A stretch of DNA of 64,000 nucleotides from Microvirga sp. BSC39 (GTDB lineage Bacteria > Pseudomonadota > Alphaproteobacteria > Rhizobiales > Beijerinckiaceae): contig NZ_JPUG01000059.1 in the NCBI RefSeq assembly GCF_000739015.1, positions 28,083 to 92,082 on the forward strand, given 5' to 3'. The notes under the pieces were generated by a model, which made no database searches, had not been told where the DNA came from, and saw only the letters and a program-made list of their open reading frames with translations. Below, one piece after another: positions 50,501 to 59,560 of the stretch. A program made the position numbers and the translations under genes. Each line of letters begins with the position of its first letter. The first letter of the stretch is position 1.

Positions 50501-51161
50501 CTATATCGAGAATGCCGATACCTTCCTGAGCTACACGCTCGCGCCGACGACGACGGTCGGGCTGATCCCCAACGATGCGCCTGCGAGCGGGCCGACGAAA
50601 AGCCTCGTCCTACGCTGGGATGCGGAGTGGACGCCGCGGATCTTCACGGCCCTGGAATATCAGCGGCAGACGCTGAAGGACCTCAGCGTGCCCATCATCA
50701 ACACCGTAGACAGCTTCAGCGGGATCGATAAGGCCCGGGCCGAATGGCTCGCCGCCACGGTCAACGTGTGGCTCGGTCACGGCATTGGCGTCTTCGGCAC
50801 CGTCGGCGGAGCGACTTCGAAAATTCTGGCAACGTCGGACGATCTGGGAGGAGCGGGTATCGGAGAGCCAGTGCCCTATATCCCGGAACGCTTTGCCCGC
50901 TTCGGAATGACCTTCGTCCATCCAAGCCGCCTGCGGTTCACCCTGACCCAGAATCTTATCGGCGAGCGTTCCGGCAATTATGACAACGACCGGCTGGAAT
51001 CCTACTGGACGACCGATGCCGCGCTGACCTGGGAAACGCCGGATCGGCGCTTCCAGGTTGGCCTGACGGCGCTCAACCTGTTCGACCAGAGATACGATTT
51101 CGGGTTCGACATCCCGGCTCCGGGCCGCACGGTGGCGGCCAGCGTGAAGGCGCGGTTCTAG
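47523..51161 (+). CDS. FecR-TPR-outer membrane barrel fusion protein
   Basis: A 1212-residue secreted protein. A signal peptide (MSFKSFRLLAAASVLALSLA, cleaved near AQA) precedes a FecR domain (about 45-190; ADQTQIRVGRNSTLTVNDVA, VDVKTPAAVAAIRGTDWSLS, VLEGVVELKN). TPR repeats follow (about 220-600; DYLEALMAGADRRWQDAIRL, EAEAAFRRALDMESQNPIPY, LAILLLDQSRVTEAGTLIDK). The last 500 residues are a TonB-receptor-like barrel ending DIPAPGRTVAASVKARF. FecR domains usually control sigma factors, but here the domain is periplasmic and joined to a TPR scaffold and barrel, perhaps for surface assembly or export. No sigma factor gene is adjacent. Confidence 0.78.
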   Translation: MSFKSFRLLAAASVLALSLADAQAQAPMPRQAPAAGAIVAAKGGEEMRFVREDLWRAAQLQQSVVGGDTLRTNAIGNLAILFADQTQIRVGRNSTLTVNDVAGGGSGNTQLSLQAGNIWARAARGGSGVDVKTPAAVAAIRGTDWSLSVDGSGKTSLIVLEGVVELKNEQGAVTVRQGEGAVAAVGQAPTKFVLVSPNDREQMLFYMSMREVFINLPTTTLENKQFEAESTRIRALPPEARTTEDWLTLAESLMNSGNRRAAAAPLAEARSRPMARAQRARADYLEALMAGADRRWQDAIRLFERAKPGLDSRRRGWAEYGRYAAASLADPKRVQPVPKIPVRDPRTAEISAYLTGFRQDLRSAAAEAAAAEKKFPNDAGLAILTASLARDLDHREDMYAAYERARAIDPSDPNVVAFGATIKADYARDIDGALADLYKVVKTDPNFSLLNQIGLLEQSRGAFVEAEAAFRRALDMESQNPIPYNNLAILLLDQSRVTEAGTLIDKALALDPPTAYTARGRYLLQKREMAQAIESMLAGSAVNPALSNDQVTLADGYFQNGDYELAWQTLDNADRLDPRAPIVPILRTAFALDLYLADKAILAAREALKRYRDRGGDYAGISVSKQTGSYPVEAYRFINLHDWARFYADRTFDPFEAQGYFDQAIVSRPGLFPTEPTLDSAEGTELNSAALNLSIQGLLLDPLAVAGRIGRYDPIRRPFLDTEIGGGPVVRGGQVGWQSSVLTNGFSNEPLPTSFSLSASANEARGNLSADNERGRGITFSLGTAPNAADRFMFIGWANEGQPGLTDIDRLDYTRQVERDSTSLFGVAGWSHTFGYRNVLSTAVFATRNDTLDRGELWDYRPFPSTQTLWQEKQRVDGLVGAVSHAIGFGDFNLRYGLEAQAGKVRYNGLLETYRYFFPEREELPPEASAFDSPFRGGRAYADILWRPNDRFEAQAGIHRTFLDLKDAAPDVWASPRFGLGVSPLEGQWLRAAYIENADTFLSYTLAPTTTVGLIPNDAPASGPTKSLVLRWDAEWTPRIFTALEYQRQTLKDLSVPIINTVDSFSGIDKARAEWLAATVNVWLGHGIGVFGTVGGATSKILATSDDLGGAGIGEPVPYIPERFARFGMTFVHPSRLRFTLTQNLIGERSGNYDNDRLESYWTTDAALTWETPDRRFQVGLTALNLFDQRYDFGFDIPAPGRTVAASVKARF

Positions 51162-51667
51162 GGCTACATCGACTTTGCCGTCGGACTCAATCCTGTGGCC
51201 AGGGATGTCCTGATCGGTTCCAGCCCAAGGTCACGGGCTCGAAGAGCCCTGGGAGTTCCGACCTGGTACCCACCAAGTTGGGATCATCTTGATTCAAGGC
51301 CTGGACAGCTTTCGGGTGTTGAAGTCAGCTCTTGGCACGGGGCTGACCTAAGGCGAACTTCCGCGCTGCTCAGACGAGCGGACTTTCGTTCGGAGCCGTG
51401 CTCCTACCGAGTTTGACCCGATGCGGACCTTGGGAAAGCTTGGTTGTCTGGTTGACGACGGCGCCGCCCTGCTGGCCGGAGCCACCTGGAACCCAGCGCG
51501 GAGGTATGGCAAAACTCGCCTGTACAGGGTTTCGCCGCCTTTACGGCTGCTCACCGGGAACCTATCTCACGCTTCCTTCCTTCGAAGTCATGTCAAATGC
51601 CATGCCCAGCCTGCTAGAGGCAGAGCCATGACTGACGTCATGTGGCGCTAAAACGAGACCCAACGCG
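51162..51667. other. Gene-poor stretch with a dispersed repeat copy
   Basis: About 500 bases without a credible gene. Bases 51373-51430 resemble 38645-38698, including GACGAGCGGAC-TTC and, 33 bases on, TTTGACCC. The remainder shows only short shadow ORFs. The promoter for the hybrid kinase should be here, but I see no clear one. Confidence 0.45.
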
Positions 51668-54529
51668 ATGCACGGCAGCCTTGGACTGAACGGCAGATTA
51701 GACTTCCTCTCGGGTGGCGGGCAGACGGGTGCGCTCATCCGTGCCCATGACTGGGCGGCCACGCCTCTCGGTCAGCCCGCCGGGTGGCCGTATGGCCTCG
51801 CAACCCTGGTCAGCGTGATGTTGGGATCCAACCAACCGATGTTTATCGCCTGGGGTCCTGAGCGCACGCTCCTCTACAACGATGCCTATGCCGAGATCCT
51901 CGTCAGCAAGCACCCCGCCGCCCTGGGCCGCGACCTCCTGGAAGTCTGGCACGAGATCCGCGCCGACCTCCTGCCCATCGTCGAGAAGGCCTACGGTGGT
52001 GAGTCCGTTCACATGGACGACATCACCCTCATCATGCAGCGGCGTGGCTACCCAGAGGAAACGCACTTCTCCTTCTCCTACACGCCCGTTCGCGACGAGA
52101 GCGGAGCTGTCGCCGGCTTCTTCTGTCCTTGCACCGAGATCACGGGGCAGATCATGGCCGAGCGGCGTCTCGCGGCCGAGACCGAGCGGCAGCGGCGGCT
52201 GTTCGAGCAGGCACCGGGCTTCATCACGGCCCTGACCCAACCGGAACACCGCTTCGAGTTCGTCAACCAGGCCTTCCGCCACCTGTTCGGCGACCGTGAC
52301 TTCGTCGGCAAGACGGTGCGCGAGGCCTTCCCTGAGCTCGAAGGACAAGGTTTCTTCGAGTGGCTGGACCAGGTCTACGCGACCGGCGAGCGCTTTGTGG
52401 CCCATCACGTGCCGATCCGTCTTCAGGCCTCGCCCGATTCGGTTGCGGAGGAGCGCTTTCTCGACTTCATTTACGAGCCCGTGCGGGATGAAGCCGGCCG
52501 TGTGACCGGGATCTTCTGCGAAGGCCATGACGTCACCGAGGCGCACCTGGCCCGGACCGCCATCGCCGCGAGCAACGCGCGCTACACCAGCGTGCTGGCC
52601 GCCATGGGCGAGGCGTTCGTCGTTCTCGACGAGGAGTATCGCATCACCGAGATCAACGCCGAAGGCCTGCGGCTCGACGGTCGGCACGCGGGCGAGCTAC
52701 TCGGCAAGACCCATTGGGAGGCATTTCCCGGCTCGGCCGGCACCCCGGTCGAGGCCGCATACCGCCGTGCGATGACAGAGCGCGTGCCGGTGGAATTGGA
52801 CCATCTCTACAAGTATCCCTCCACGGGGCGCGACCTCTGGTTGGCGTTGCGCATCTACCCGGTCCCGGGAGGGGTGGCTGCCTTCTACCGCGACATCAGC
52901 GAGCGCATGCGTGCCGAGGAGGCGCTGCGCCACAGCGAGGAACGCCTCCGGACGGCCTTGGGCATCAGCACGGTTGGCGTGCTGTTTTGGGGCGAGGGTT
53001 TCGCGCTGACCGAAGCCAATGACGCGTTCCTGGCGATGACTGGCTTCAGCCGCGAGGAAGCCATCGGCCTGACCTGGCAGCAGCTCACACCCGAGGAGTT
53101 CCACCCGGAGTCATGGCGCGCCGTCGAGCAGGTCACCACCTTGGGCGAGGCCACCCCTTACGAGAAGCAGTATTTCCGCAAGGACGGCTCGCGCTGGTGG
53201 GGCCTGTTCGCGCCGCGCAAGGTCGGCGACGAGGTGGTCGAGTTCGTGCTCGACGTCACCAACCGCAGGGAAGCCGAGGCGGCCCTGCGACGCCTCAATG
53301 AGGAGCTCGAAAGCCGCGTGACCGACGCCATCAGCGAGCGGGAGAGGACCGAGGCGGCCCTGCGCCAGTCGCAGAAGCTGGAAGCGGTGGGCCAGCTCAC
53401 GGGCGGGGTGGCGCACGACTTCAACAACCTGCTCACCATCATCCGCTCCTCCGTCGAGTTCCTGCGCCGGACCAACCTGCCCGAGGAGCGTCGACGCCGA
53501 TACGTCGATGCGATCACCGACACGGTGGATCGCGCCGCCAAGCTCACGGGCCAGTTGCTGGCCTTCGCCAGAAGGCAGGCGCTCAAGCCGGAGGTGTTCG
53601 ACGTGCCGGAGCGGATTGGGGCAGTCACCGACATGCTGCGCACGATCGTCGGCAGCCGCATCCGGATCGAGGCCGATATTGCCTGCGAGCCTTGTTTCGT
53701 CGAGGCGGACATCACCCAGTTCGAGACGGCGCTCGTGAACATGGCGGTGAATGCGCGCGACGCCATGGACGGGGAAGGCACCCTGACGGTGCGCGTCGAT
53801 GCCCTGGCGGAGATGCCCTCGATCCGCGGGCATGCGGGTGGTCCCGGCACCTTCGTGGCGGTGTCCATCACCGACACGGGATCGGGCATCCCGGCCGATC
53901 GGCTCGGGCAGATCTTCGAGCCGTTCTTCACCACCAAGGAGGTCGGCAAGGGCACAGGTCTGGGTCTCAGCCAAGTCTATGGCTTTGCCAAGCAGTCCGG
54001 CGGTGACGTGGAGGTGGAGAGCGAGCCCGGAAAGGGCACCACCTTCACGCTTTACCTGCCGAAGGTCGAGCGGGACGGTGCATCCGATGATGCCGGATCC
54101 CGTTCGGACGGAGACCGCCAGGAAGAGAATGGCCGCGGCTGCCGGGTGCTGGTGGTCGAGGACAACATCGAGGTGGGCCAGTTCTCGACGCAGCTTCTCC
54201 AGGATCTCGGCTACGAAACCACCTGGGCGGCGAACGCCCACGAGGCGCTGAGGCTGCTGGAGGAGGAGCACACGCGCTTTGACGTGGTGTTCTCGGACGT
54301 GGTGATGCCAGGGCTGAGCGGAGTCGAGCTCGGAAGGGAGATCGGGAAACGCTACCCTTCGCTGCCGGTGGTGCTGACGTCCGGCTACAGCCATGTGCTG
54401 GCCGAGGAGGGGCGGCACGGCTTCGAGCTGCTGCACAAGCCCTATGCCGTCGAGGACGTGTCCCGTGTGCTGAGGCGCGCAACGCGCAGCCGTGTGGCGC
54501 TCCAGGGCGCCATGACTGACAAAGCCTGA
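51668..54529 (+). CDS. Hybrid sensor histidine kinase with four PAS domains and a receiver
   Basis: A 953-residue cytoplasmic kinase. Four PAS regions (about 45-160, 180-290, 300-410, 420-530; motifs such as FIAWGPERTLLYNDAYAEIL and LVNQAFRHLFGDRD-like) sense an unknown signal. HisKA has the phospho-acceptor His583 in GGVAHDFNNLLT; the HATPase domain has VNMAVNARDAMDGEGTLTV (N box), DTGSGIPADRLGQIFEPFFT and GTGLGLSQVYGFAKQSGG. The C-terminal receiver has phospho-Asp877 in FSDVVMPG and a KPYAVEDV Lys. There is no membrane segment. It is followed by a separate receiver 11 bases downstream, suggesting a phosphorelay. Confidence 0.88.
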   Translation: MHGSLGLNGRLDFLSGGGQTGALIRAHDWAATPLGQPAGWPYGLATLVSVMLGSNQPMFIAWGPERTLLYNDAYAEILVSKHPAALGRDLLEVWHEIRADLLPIVEKAYGGESVHMDDITLIMQRRGYPEETHFSFSYTPVRDESGAVAGFFCPCTEITGQIMAERRLAAETERQRRLFEQAPGFITALTQPEHRFEFVNQAFRHLFGDRDFVGKTVREAFPELEGQGFFEWLDQVYATGERFVAHHVPIRLQASPDSVAEERFLDFIYEPVRDEAGRVTGIFCEGHDVTEAHLARTAIAASNARYTSVLAAMGEAFVVLDEEYRITEINAEGLRLDGRHAGELLGKTHWEAFPGSAGTPVEAAYRRAMTERVPVELDHLYKYPSTGRDLWLALRIYPVPGGVAAFYRDISERMRAEEALRHSEERLRTALGISTVGVLFWGEGFALTEANDAFLAMTGFSREEAIGLTWQQLTPEEFHPESWRAVEQVTTLGEATPYEKQYFRKDGSRWWGLFAPRKVGDEVVEFVLDVTNRREAEAALRRLNEELESRVTDAISERERTEAALRQSQKLEAVGQLTGGVAHDFNNLLTIIRSSVEFLRRTNLPEERRRRYVDAITDTVDRAAKLTGQLLAFARRQALKPEVFDVPERIGAVTDMLRTIVGSRIRIEADIACEPCFVEADITQFETALVNMAVNARDAMDGEGTLTVRVDALAEMPSIRGHAGGPGTFVAVSITDTGSGIPADRLGQIFEPFFTTKEVGKGTGLGLSQVYGFAKQSGGDVEVESEPGKGTTFTLYLPKVERDGASDDAGSRSDGDRQEENGRGCRVLVVEDNIEVGQFSTQLLQDLGYETTWAANAHEALRLLEEEHTRFDVVFSDVVMPGLSGVELGREIGKRYPSLPVVLTSGYSHVLAEEGRHGFELLHKPYAVEDVSRVLRRATRSRVALQGAMTDKA

Positions 54530-54540
54530 ACCAACGAAGG

Positions 54541-54924
54541 ATGACGATGACACAGGACGCACCCGGCCGCCGCATTCTCCTCGTCGAGGACGAGGGCATG
54601 ATCGCGATGCTGGTCGAGGACATGCTTGAGGATCTCGGCCATGAGCTGGTCAAGGTGGCGAACCGCCTCGAGGAAGCTATCGCCGCGGCCAGGAACGAGT
54701 CCGTTGATCTCGCGATCCTGGACCTGAACCTGGGTGGTGTCCTGACATATCCGGCTGCCGACGTGCTCGTGGAGCGCGGTATCCCGTTCATCTTCGCTAC
54801 GGGCTACGGCAGCGGCGGACTCAAGGAAGCGTACTCCGGCTGGCCGACCCTGCAAAAGCCGTTCGACACGGAGGCACTGGGACAGGCGATCCAGCGAGCT
54901 TCCTCGATCCCGGCACGGGGATGA
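54541..54924 (+). CDS. Single-domain response regulator
   Basis: A 127-residue receiver: acidic pocket VEDEG (16-18), phospho-Asp61 in AILDLNLGG, Thr in FIFATGYGS, Lys in TLQKPFD. No output domain, so it may pass phosphate on or act as a sink for the hybrid kinase just upstream. ATG 54541 is 11 bases after the kinase stop. Its TGA overlaps a 22-codon ORF (54921-54989; ITKPFAVDVLTIRTQTLIQN), which looks like the last helix of another receiver, a possible duplication scar. Confidence 0.85.
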   Translation: MTMTQDAPGRRILLVEDEGMIAMLVEDMLEDLGHELVKVANRLEEAIAAARNESVDLAILDLNLGGVLTYPAADVLVERGIPFIFATGYGSGGLKEAYSGWPTLQKPFDTEALGQAIQRASSIPARG

Positions 54925-54989
54925 TCACCAAGCCGTTCGCGGTCGACGTGCTGACGATTCGGACCCAGACCCTGATCCAGAACAAGTGA
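54921..54989 (+). pseudogene. Receiver-domain remnant
   Basis: A 22-codon frame in an ATGA overlap, reading ITKPFAVDVLTIRTQTLIQN-K. The KPF-x2-D-x-L pattern is the C-terminal Lys region of a receiver. It is too short to function and probably marks a lost receiver gene. Confidence 0.4.
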
Positions 54990-55073
54990 CCGGCGTCACG
55001 GGACGGTTTGCCGTCATGGATACCTTGGCGTCCTTGGGCGTTACACCACGTTGCATGTCGAAGGCGGATGGGG

Positions 55074-57374
55074 ATGAATTACGAGCAGCGGGAGCTCCCG
55101 CCTGGACGCTCCCCCGAGCAGGGGGGTACCTCAGCCGATGAACTGGCCTACCGCCTGCACCAGCAGGAGCTGTTGGCAGGCTTCAGCGTCCTCGCGCTGA
55201 AGACACCCGAGTTCATGGACCTGCTCCAGGAGGCAACCCGGCTCTGTGCGCAGGGCCTGCACATCCGCTACTGCAAGGCCATGGAGTACCTGGCTGACGA
55301 GGACGCCTTCATTGTCCGGGCGGGGGTGGGCTGGAAGCCGGGCACGATCGGGTCCAGGACCGGCGCCGACCTGAAAAGCCCGACCGGATACGCCTTCCGC
55401 ACGGGCGAGCCCGTGATCTCAAGCCACCTCGACGGCGAAAGCCGCTTTCGCACCCCGAGGAGCCTGGCGGAGCATGGCATCCGGCGGGCCATCAACGTGC
55501 CGATCGCCACCGAGTCGGGCCGCTACGGCGTTCTGGAAGCCGACAGCCCCGCCGAGGGGCGGTTTACCGAGGCGGACCTCGCGTTTATGCAGGGCTTCGC
55601 CAACCTGCTCGGAAATGCGCTGGAGCGGAAGCGCGGCGAGGACAGGCTGCGCCTCGCGCACGAGCGCAACGAGGAGATCCTCGAGAGCATCGCCGATGCC
55701 TTCTATGCCGTCGACCGGGACTGGCGCTTCACCTACGTCAACCGCAAGGCCGAGGAGTGGTGGGGCCGCAAGCGCGAGGACCTGATCGGCAAGGTGTGCT
55801 GGGACGAGTTCCCGGCCGCCGTAGGCAGCGAGGCAGCGGAGGCGCACCACCTCGCCCGGCGCGAGCGGCGGACCGTGCACCTTGAGACCGTCTCGCCGCT
55901 GCGGGACCATTGGGTGGATCTCGACATCCATCCCACCGCCGCAGGTGGCCTGACCGTCTACTTCCGGGACGCCAGCGAATGGAAGCGGAGTGAGGTCGCG
56001 CTGCACGAGACCGCGGAGCGCTACCGACTGGCGGCCAAGGCAACGAACGACGCGATCTGGGACTGGGATCTCGCGGCTGACCGGATTGTCTGGAACGAGG
56101 CTCTCACCACGCTCTTCGGCTACGCAGAGCGGGAGACGGATGGTGCCTGGTGGAAGGACCACATCCATCCCGACGACCGTGAGCGCGTGGTCACGGGCAT
56201 CGAAGCGGTGATCGCAGGGAGCCAGGAACACTGGAGCGCGGAGTACCGCTTCCTGCGGGCGGACGGATCCGAGGCCGACATCTTCGACCGCGGCTTCGTC
56301 ATCCGCGACCGCGGGGGAAGGGCGGTGCGGATGATCGGTGCCATGCTGGACCTCACCGAACGCAAGCGGGCCGAGGCGGCGCTGCGGGCGAGCGAGGAGT
56401 TCACCCGGCGCATTCTGGAAAGCTCGACCGACTGCATCAAGGTGCTCGACCCGGATGCCCGCCTGCGGTTCATGAGCCCGGGCGGCATGGAGGTCATGGA
56501 GGTGGACGACTTCGGCGCGGTCGAGGGCTGCGACTGGCGCGGCTTCTGGTCCGGGCCGGACCACGCGAAAGCCCGCGATGCCGTCCAGACAGCTCTGGCC
56601 GGTGGCAACGCTCGCTTCCAGGGCCATACGCCGACGGCAAAGGGCAATCCGCGCTGGTGGGACGTGGTGGTCACCCCGATAACCCGGCCGGACGGCTCGG
56701 TCGACAAGCTCCTGTCGGTCTCACGCGACATCACCGAAACCAAGCAAATGGAGGAGCACCAGCGGCTTCTCATCAACGAGCTGAACCACCGCGTGAAGAA
56801 CACGCTCGCCACCGTCCAGTCGATCGCGAGCCAGACCCTGCGTAACGCGGGAACGCTGGACGAGGCGCAGGGCGCGTTCGAGGCGCGACTGTTCGCGCTC
56901 TCGCGCGCCCATGACGTGCTCACCCGCGAGAACTGGGAGGGGGCCAACCTGCGCGAGATCGTGGCGGAGGCCGTCGCACCCTACGGCAACGCCCGCGAGG
57001 ACCGGCTGCACCTTGAGGGACCTAATGTGCGGCTTCCGCCCCGGGTGGCACTGGCGCTTGCCATGGCCTTGCAGGAGCTGGCCACCAACGCGGTAAAATA
57101 CGGCGCCCTCTCGAATGAGGTCGGTGAGGTGCGCATCCGATGGATGGTCGATCGGACAACGGTTCCGGCCTGCCTGCACCTGAGATGGGAGGAGAGCGGT
57201 GGTCCTCCGGTGCAGGTGCCGAAGCGGCGGGGCTTCGGGACGCGCCTCATCGAGCGCAGCCTGGCGCTGGACCTCGACGGCGATGTCCGCATCGGGTTCG
57301 CTCCCGGCGGGGTCACCTGCACCGTCGACGCTCCCCTCCCGCCCGCAGGCCCGCTGCCGGCAGGCTCGCCATAG
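55074..57374 (+). CDS. GAF-PAS-PAS-PAS HWE-family sensor histidine kinase
   Basis: A 766-residue soluble kinase. The GAF domain (about 40-180) includes LLQEATRLCAQGLHIRYCKA and HGIRRAINVPIATESGRYGV. Three PAS domains follow (about 195-310, 320-440, 445-560), then the HWE kinase core: His572 in NELNHRVKNTLATV, HDVLTRENWEGANL, ELATNAVKYGALSNEVG, RWEESGGPPV (the W-E of HWE) and FGTRLIERSLALDLDG. The GAF part is a paralogue of the next gene's GAF, while the kinase core matches the one at 59799. The ATG at 55074 is preferred; 55068 is possible. No receiver partner is fused. Confidence 0.88.
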   Translation: MNYEQRELPPGRSPEQGGTSADELAYRLHQQELLAGFSVLALKTPEFMDLLQEATRLCAQGLHIRYCKAMEYLADEDAFIVRAGVGWKPGTIGSRTGADLKSPTGYAFRTGEPVISSHLDGESRFRTPRSLAEHGIRRAINVPIATESGRYGVLEADSPAEGRFTEADLAFMQGFANLLGNALERKRGEDRLRLAHERNEEILESIADAFYAVDRDWRFTYVNRKAEEWWGRKREDLIGKVCWDEFPAAVGSEAAEAHHLARRERRTVHLETVSPLRDHWVDLDIHPTAAGGLTVYFRDASEWKRSEVALHETAERYRLAAKATNDAIWDWDLAADRIVWNEALTTLFGYAERETDGAWWKDHIHPDDRERVVTGIEAVIAGSQEHWSAEYRFLRADGSEADIFDRGFVIRDRGGRAVRMIGAMLDLTERKRAEAALRASEEFTRRILESSTDCIKVLDPDARLRFMSPGGMEVMEVDDFGAVEGCDWRGFWSGPDHAKARDAVQTALAGGNARFQGHTPTAKGNPRWWDVVVTPITRPDGSVDKLLSVSRDITETKQMEEHQRLLINELNHRVKNTLATVQSIASQTLRNAGTLDEAQGAFEARLFALSRAHDVLTRENWEGANLREIVAEAVAPYGNAREDRLHLEGPNVRLPPRVALALAMALQELATNAVKYGALSNEVGEVRIRWMVDRTTVPACLHLRWEESGGPPVQVPKRRGFGTRLIERSLALDLDGDVRIGFAPGGVTCTVDAPLPPAGPLPAGSP

Positions 57375-57455
57375 GCTAGGGACTGTCCCGAACTGGCCTT
57401 TTCGTTGCCAAGGTGCTCTAAGCCTTCCAACGTCAAGGACAATGGAAGCGGGGCC

Positions 57456-58679
57456 ATGAACTCGAACGTGGATGGAGCGCAGCCGATCGCACCCGAGCAG
57501 GGCGGCAACGCGGCGGACGAGCTCGCCTATCGCCTGCGCCAGCAGCAACTTACCGCACAGTTCGGCCTTTTCGCCCTCAGGACCCGTGACATCGATGCCC
57601 TTCTCCAGGAGGCCACCCGCACCTGCGCCGAGGGCCTCCACAGCGAGTTCTGCAAGGTATTGGAGTTCCTGCCCGCCGAGAATGAGTTTGTGGTCCGTGC
57701 AGGCATCGGCTGGAAGACAGGCGTGGTCGGTGCCGCCCGCACGGGAGCCGACTTGGAGAGTCCGGCGGGCTTCGCCCTCAAGACTGGTCAGCCCATCATC
57801 TCCAATCACCTAGCCGAGGAGACCCGCTTCCGCACCCCGAAGCTCCTCGCGGATCATGGTGTCAAGCGGGCGATCAACGTCATCATCCGTGGGGACGGCG
57901 CCCCCTTCGGGGTCCTCGAGGTGGACAGCCCAACCGAGGGACGGTTCACCGAGCACGACATCGCGTTCATGCAGGGGTTCGCCAATCTCTTGGGGGTTGC
58001 CATCGAGCGGCAGCGCGCCGAGGAGGAGCTGCGGGCCAACAAGGCCCTGCTTCAGCAGGCGCTGGAGGACCAGGACGTGCTGACCCGGGAGATCAGCCAC
58101 CGGGTCAAGAACAGCCTCCAGCTCGTGGCAGGCCTGCTCAACATGCAGGGTCGCGCGTCCGCCAACGAGGACCTGCGTCAGGCCCTGTCTGATGCCGAAG
58201 CCCGCGTGCACACCATTGCGCAGGTCCATGACCGCCTGTGGCGGCACAACGAGATGCGCTCCGTCAATCTCGCGGAGTTCCTCGGTGAGCTGTGCACCAA
58301 GCTGCGGGGAGCGGCTCCCCACTTCGCCGTGGGATGCAGCATCGATCCGGTGATCGTGCCGACCGACCTTGCCGTCCCATTAGGGCTGCTGGTCAACGAG
58401 CTGGTGACCAATGCCTTCAAGTACGCCTACCCCGAAGGGTCCGGCGAGGTCCGGGTCGAGCTGACATCAGATAGCCCGGAACGGCTCCGGCTGGAGGTGT
58501 CCGACACCGGAGTTGGGCTGCCGCCCGACTTCAACCCGGCGCGATCCAGGAGCCTCGGGACGAGGCTCGTTGCCAGCCTGGCGCGGCAGCTCGGCGGCCG
58601 GCTGGAGTGGCAGGATGCGCAACCCGGCACCCGGTTCGTGCTCGAAGTGTCTGCACTGGACGACGGCTCCGGAAGGTAG
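57456..58679 (+). CDS. GAF-HisKA_2 sensor histidine kinase
   Basis: A 407-residue soluble kinase. The GAF domain (about 30-180) has LLQEATRTCAEGLHSEFCKV and HGVKRAINVIIRGDGAPFGV, closely like the preceding kinase. Kinase core of the HisKA_2/HATPase_c type: His215 in TREISHRVKNSLQLVAGLLN, IAQVHDRLWRHNEMRSVNLA, LVNELVTNAFKYAYPEGSG, DTGVGLP and GTRLVASLARQLGGRL. In alphaproteobacteria such kinases often act with PhyR- or receiver-type partners. The ATG at 57456 is the start of the conserved protein; ATG 57405 lacks support. Confidence 0.87.
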   Translation: MNSNVDGAQPIAPEQGGNAADELAYRLRQQQLTAQFGLFALRTRDIDALLQEATRTCAEGLHSEFCKVLEFLPAENEFVVRAGIGWKTGVVGAARTGADLESPAGFALKTGQPIISNHLAEETRFRTPKLLADHGVKRAINVIIRGDGAPFGVLEVDSPTEGRFTEHDIAFMQGFANLLGVAIERQRAEEELRANKALLQQALEDQDVLTREISHRVKNSLQLVAGLLNMQGRASANEDLRQALSDAEARVHTIAQVHDRLWRHNEMRSVNLAEFLGELCTKLRGAAPHFAVGCSIDPVIVPTDLAVPLGLLVNELVTNAFKYAYPEGSGEVRVELTSDSPERLRLEVSDTGVGLPPDFNPARSRSLGTRLVASLARQLGGRLEWQDAQPGTRFVLEVSALDDGSGR

Positions 58680-58784
58680 CGCCACGGGAATGATGGACCC
58701 TGAAACCCGGCGGACGTGTCATGCGGGCGACCAGATACGAAAGCTCAGGGCGGCGCAGGGTCCAATCCTCGATGACAGAGCCGA

Positions 58785-59177
58785 TCAACCCAAGGGCCGG
58801 CCGAGAAGGTTCTTGATCAACCGCACGAGCGTCTCTGGATGGACGGGTTTGCCAATGAACAGGGCCCCCTCCGGTAAATCGCCTGCCTTGGGCGCGGCTC
58901 GTCCTGATGCAATCAACACTCCGATCTCCTGCCGACCCTTGCGCACCCTTTGGGCCAGTTCGAAGCCGTTGATGCTGCCTTGCGGCATCTCAACATCGGT
59001 GACGACGGCGTCGATGCCGGAGACGGCCTTCAGCACCCGCAGGGCCTCATCGGCGTGAACGGCCTCGATGACCTTGAAGCCGGCATCCTCCAGGACGTCG
59101 ACCAGCGTCATCCGAACGAGGGTTTCGTCCTCGACGACAAGAATGAGAGGGCGCGGGTTGGGGTGAGGTTCTGACAT
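58785..59177 (-). CDS. Single-domain response regulator
   Basis: A 130-residue receiver: VVEDETLVRMTLVDVLEDAG (acidic pair 16-17), phospho-Asp61 in VTDVEMPQ, a Ser/Ala switch region (LIASGRAAP) and Lys in FIGKPVHPETL. No DNA-binding or enzyme output. It is convergent with the GAF kinase gene at 57456 and close to three kinases, so it may serve several of them as an acceptor. Confidence 0.85.
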   Translation of the reverse strand: MSEPHPNPRPLILVVEDETLVRMTLVDVLEDAGFKVIEAVHADEALRVLKAVSGIDAVVTDVEMPQGSINGFELAQRVRKGRQEIGVLIASGRAAPKAGDLPEGALFIGKPVHPETLVRLIKNLLGRPLG

Positions 59178-59338
59178 GTCAGATGAAACAGGAATTAATG
59201 GTCTTCGTTCCTATGGCGGAGACTCTAACCTCAGGGGGCGGACGGACTGCCGGACCTGCGTCAAATTTTCGTTGACGTCCCGCTCGTGACCCAAGTTACG
59301 GATTGGGCTGCCGCATTCCTGCCTTGACTCTACCCGCC

Positions 59339-59560
59339 ATGAGCCTGCCTGATCAGCACCATCCCTCCGACCGCGAGCCAAAACGCGACGAGCTCTCCCT
59401 CCATCAAATCATTGACCAAGCCAACCAGGCGATCGAGGAGTCACAGGCCCAGATCGCCCGGTCCCGCGCCTTAAGCCAATCCGAGGCCGATCTCGCCCGC
59501 GAGATCGACCGGATCGTCGAGGAGAACGGCGCCTCCCAAGGGCATGGTGGTGGGTCGTAA
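59339..59560 (+). CDS. Small coiled-coil protein
   Basis: A 73-residue charged protein: SLHQIIDQANQAIEESQAQI, ARSRALSQSEADLAREIDRI, forming one long helix with heptads. No membrane span. Starts at ATG 59339 or the upstream in-frame ATG 59303. It lies among signalling genes; no homologue (for example NepR) is recognised. Confidence 0.45.
   Translation: MSLPDQHHPSDREPKRDELSLHQIIDQANQAIEESQAQIARSRALSQSEADLAREIDRIVEENGASQGHGGGS

Noticed and set aside
53111..54562. 483-codon minus ORF inside the hybrid kinase gene
   Set aside because: Antisense shadow of a gene with clear HisKA, HATPase and receiver motifs.
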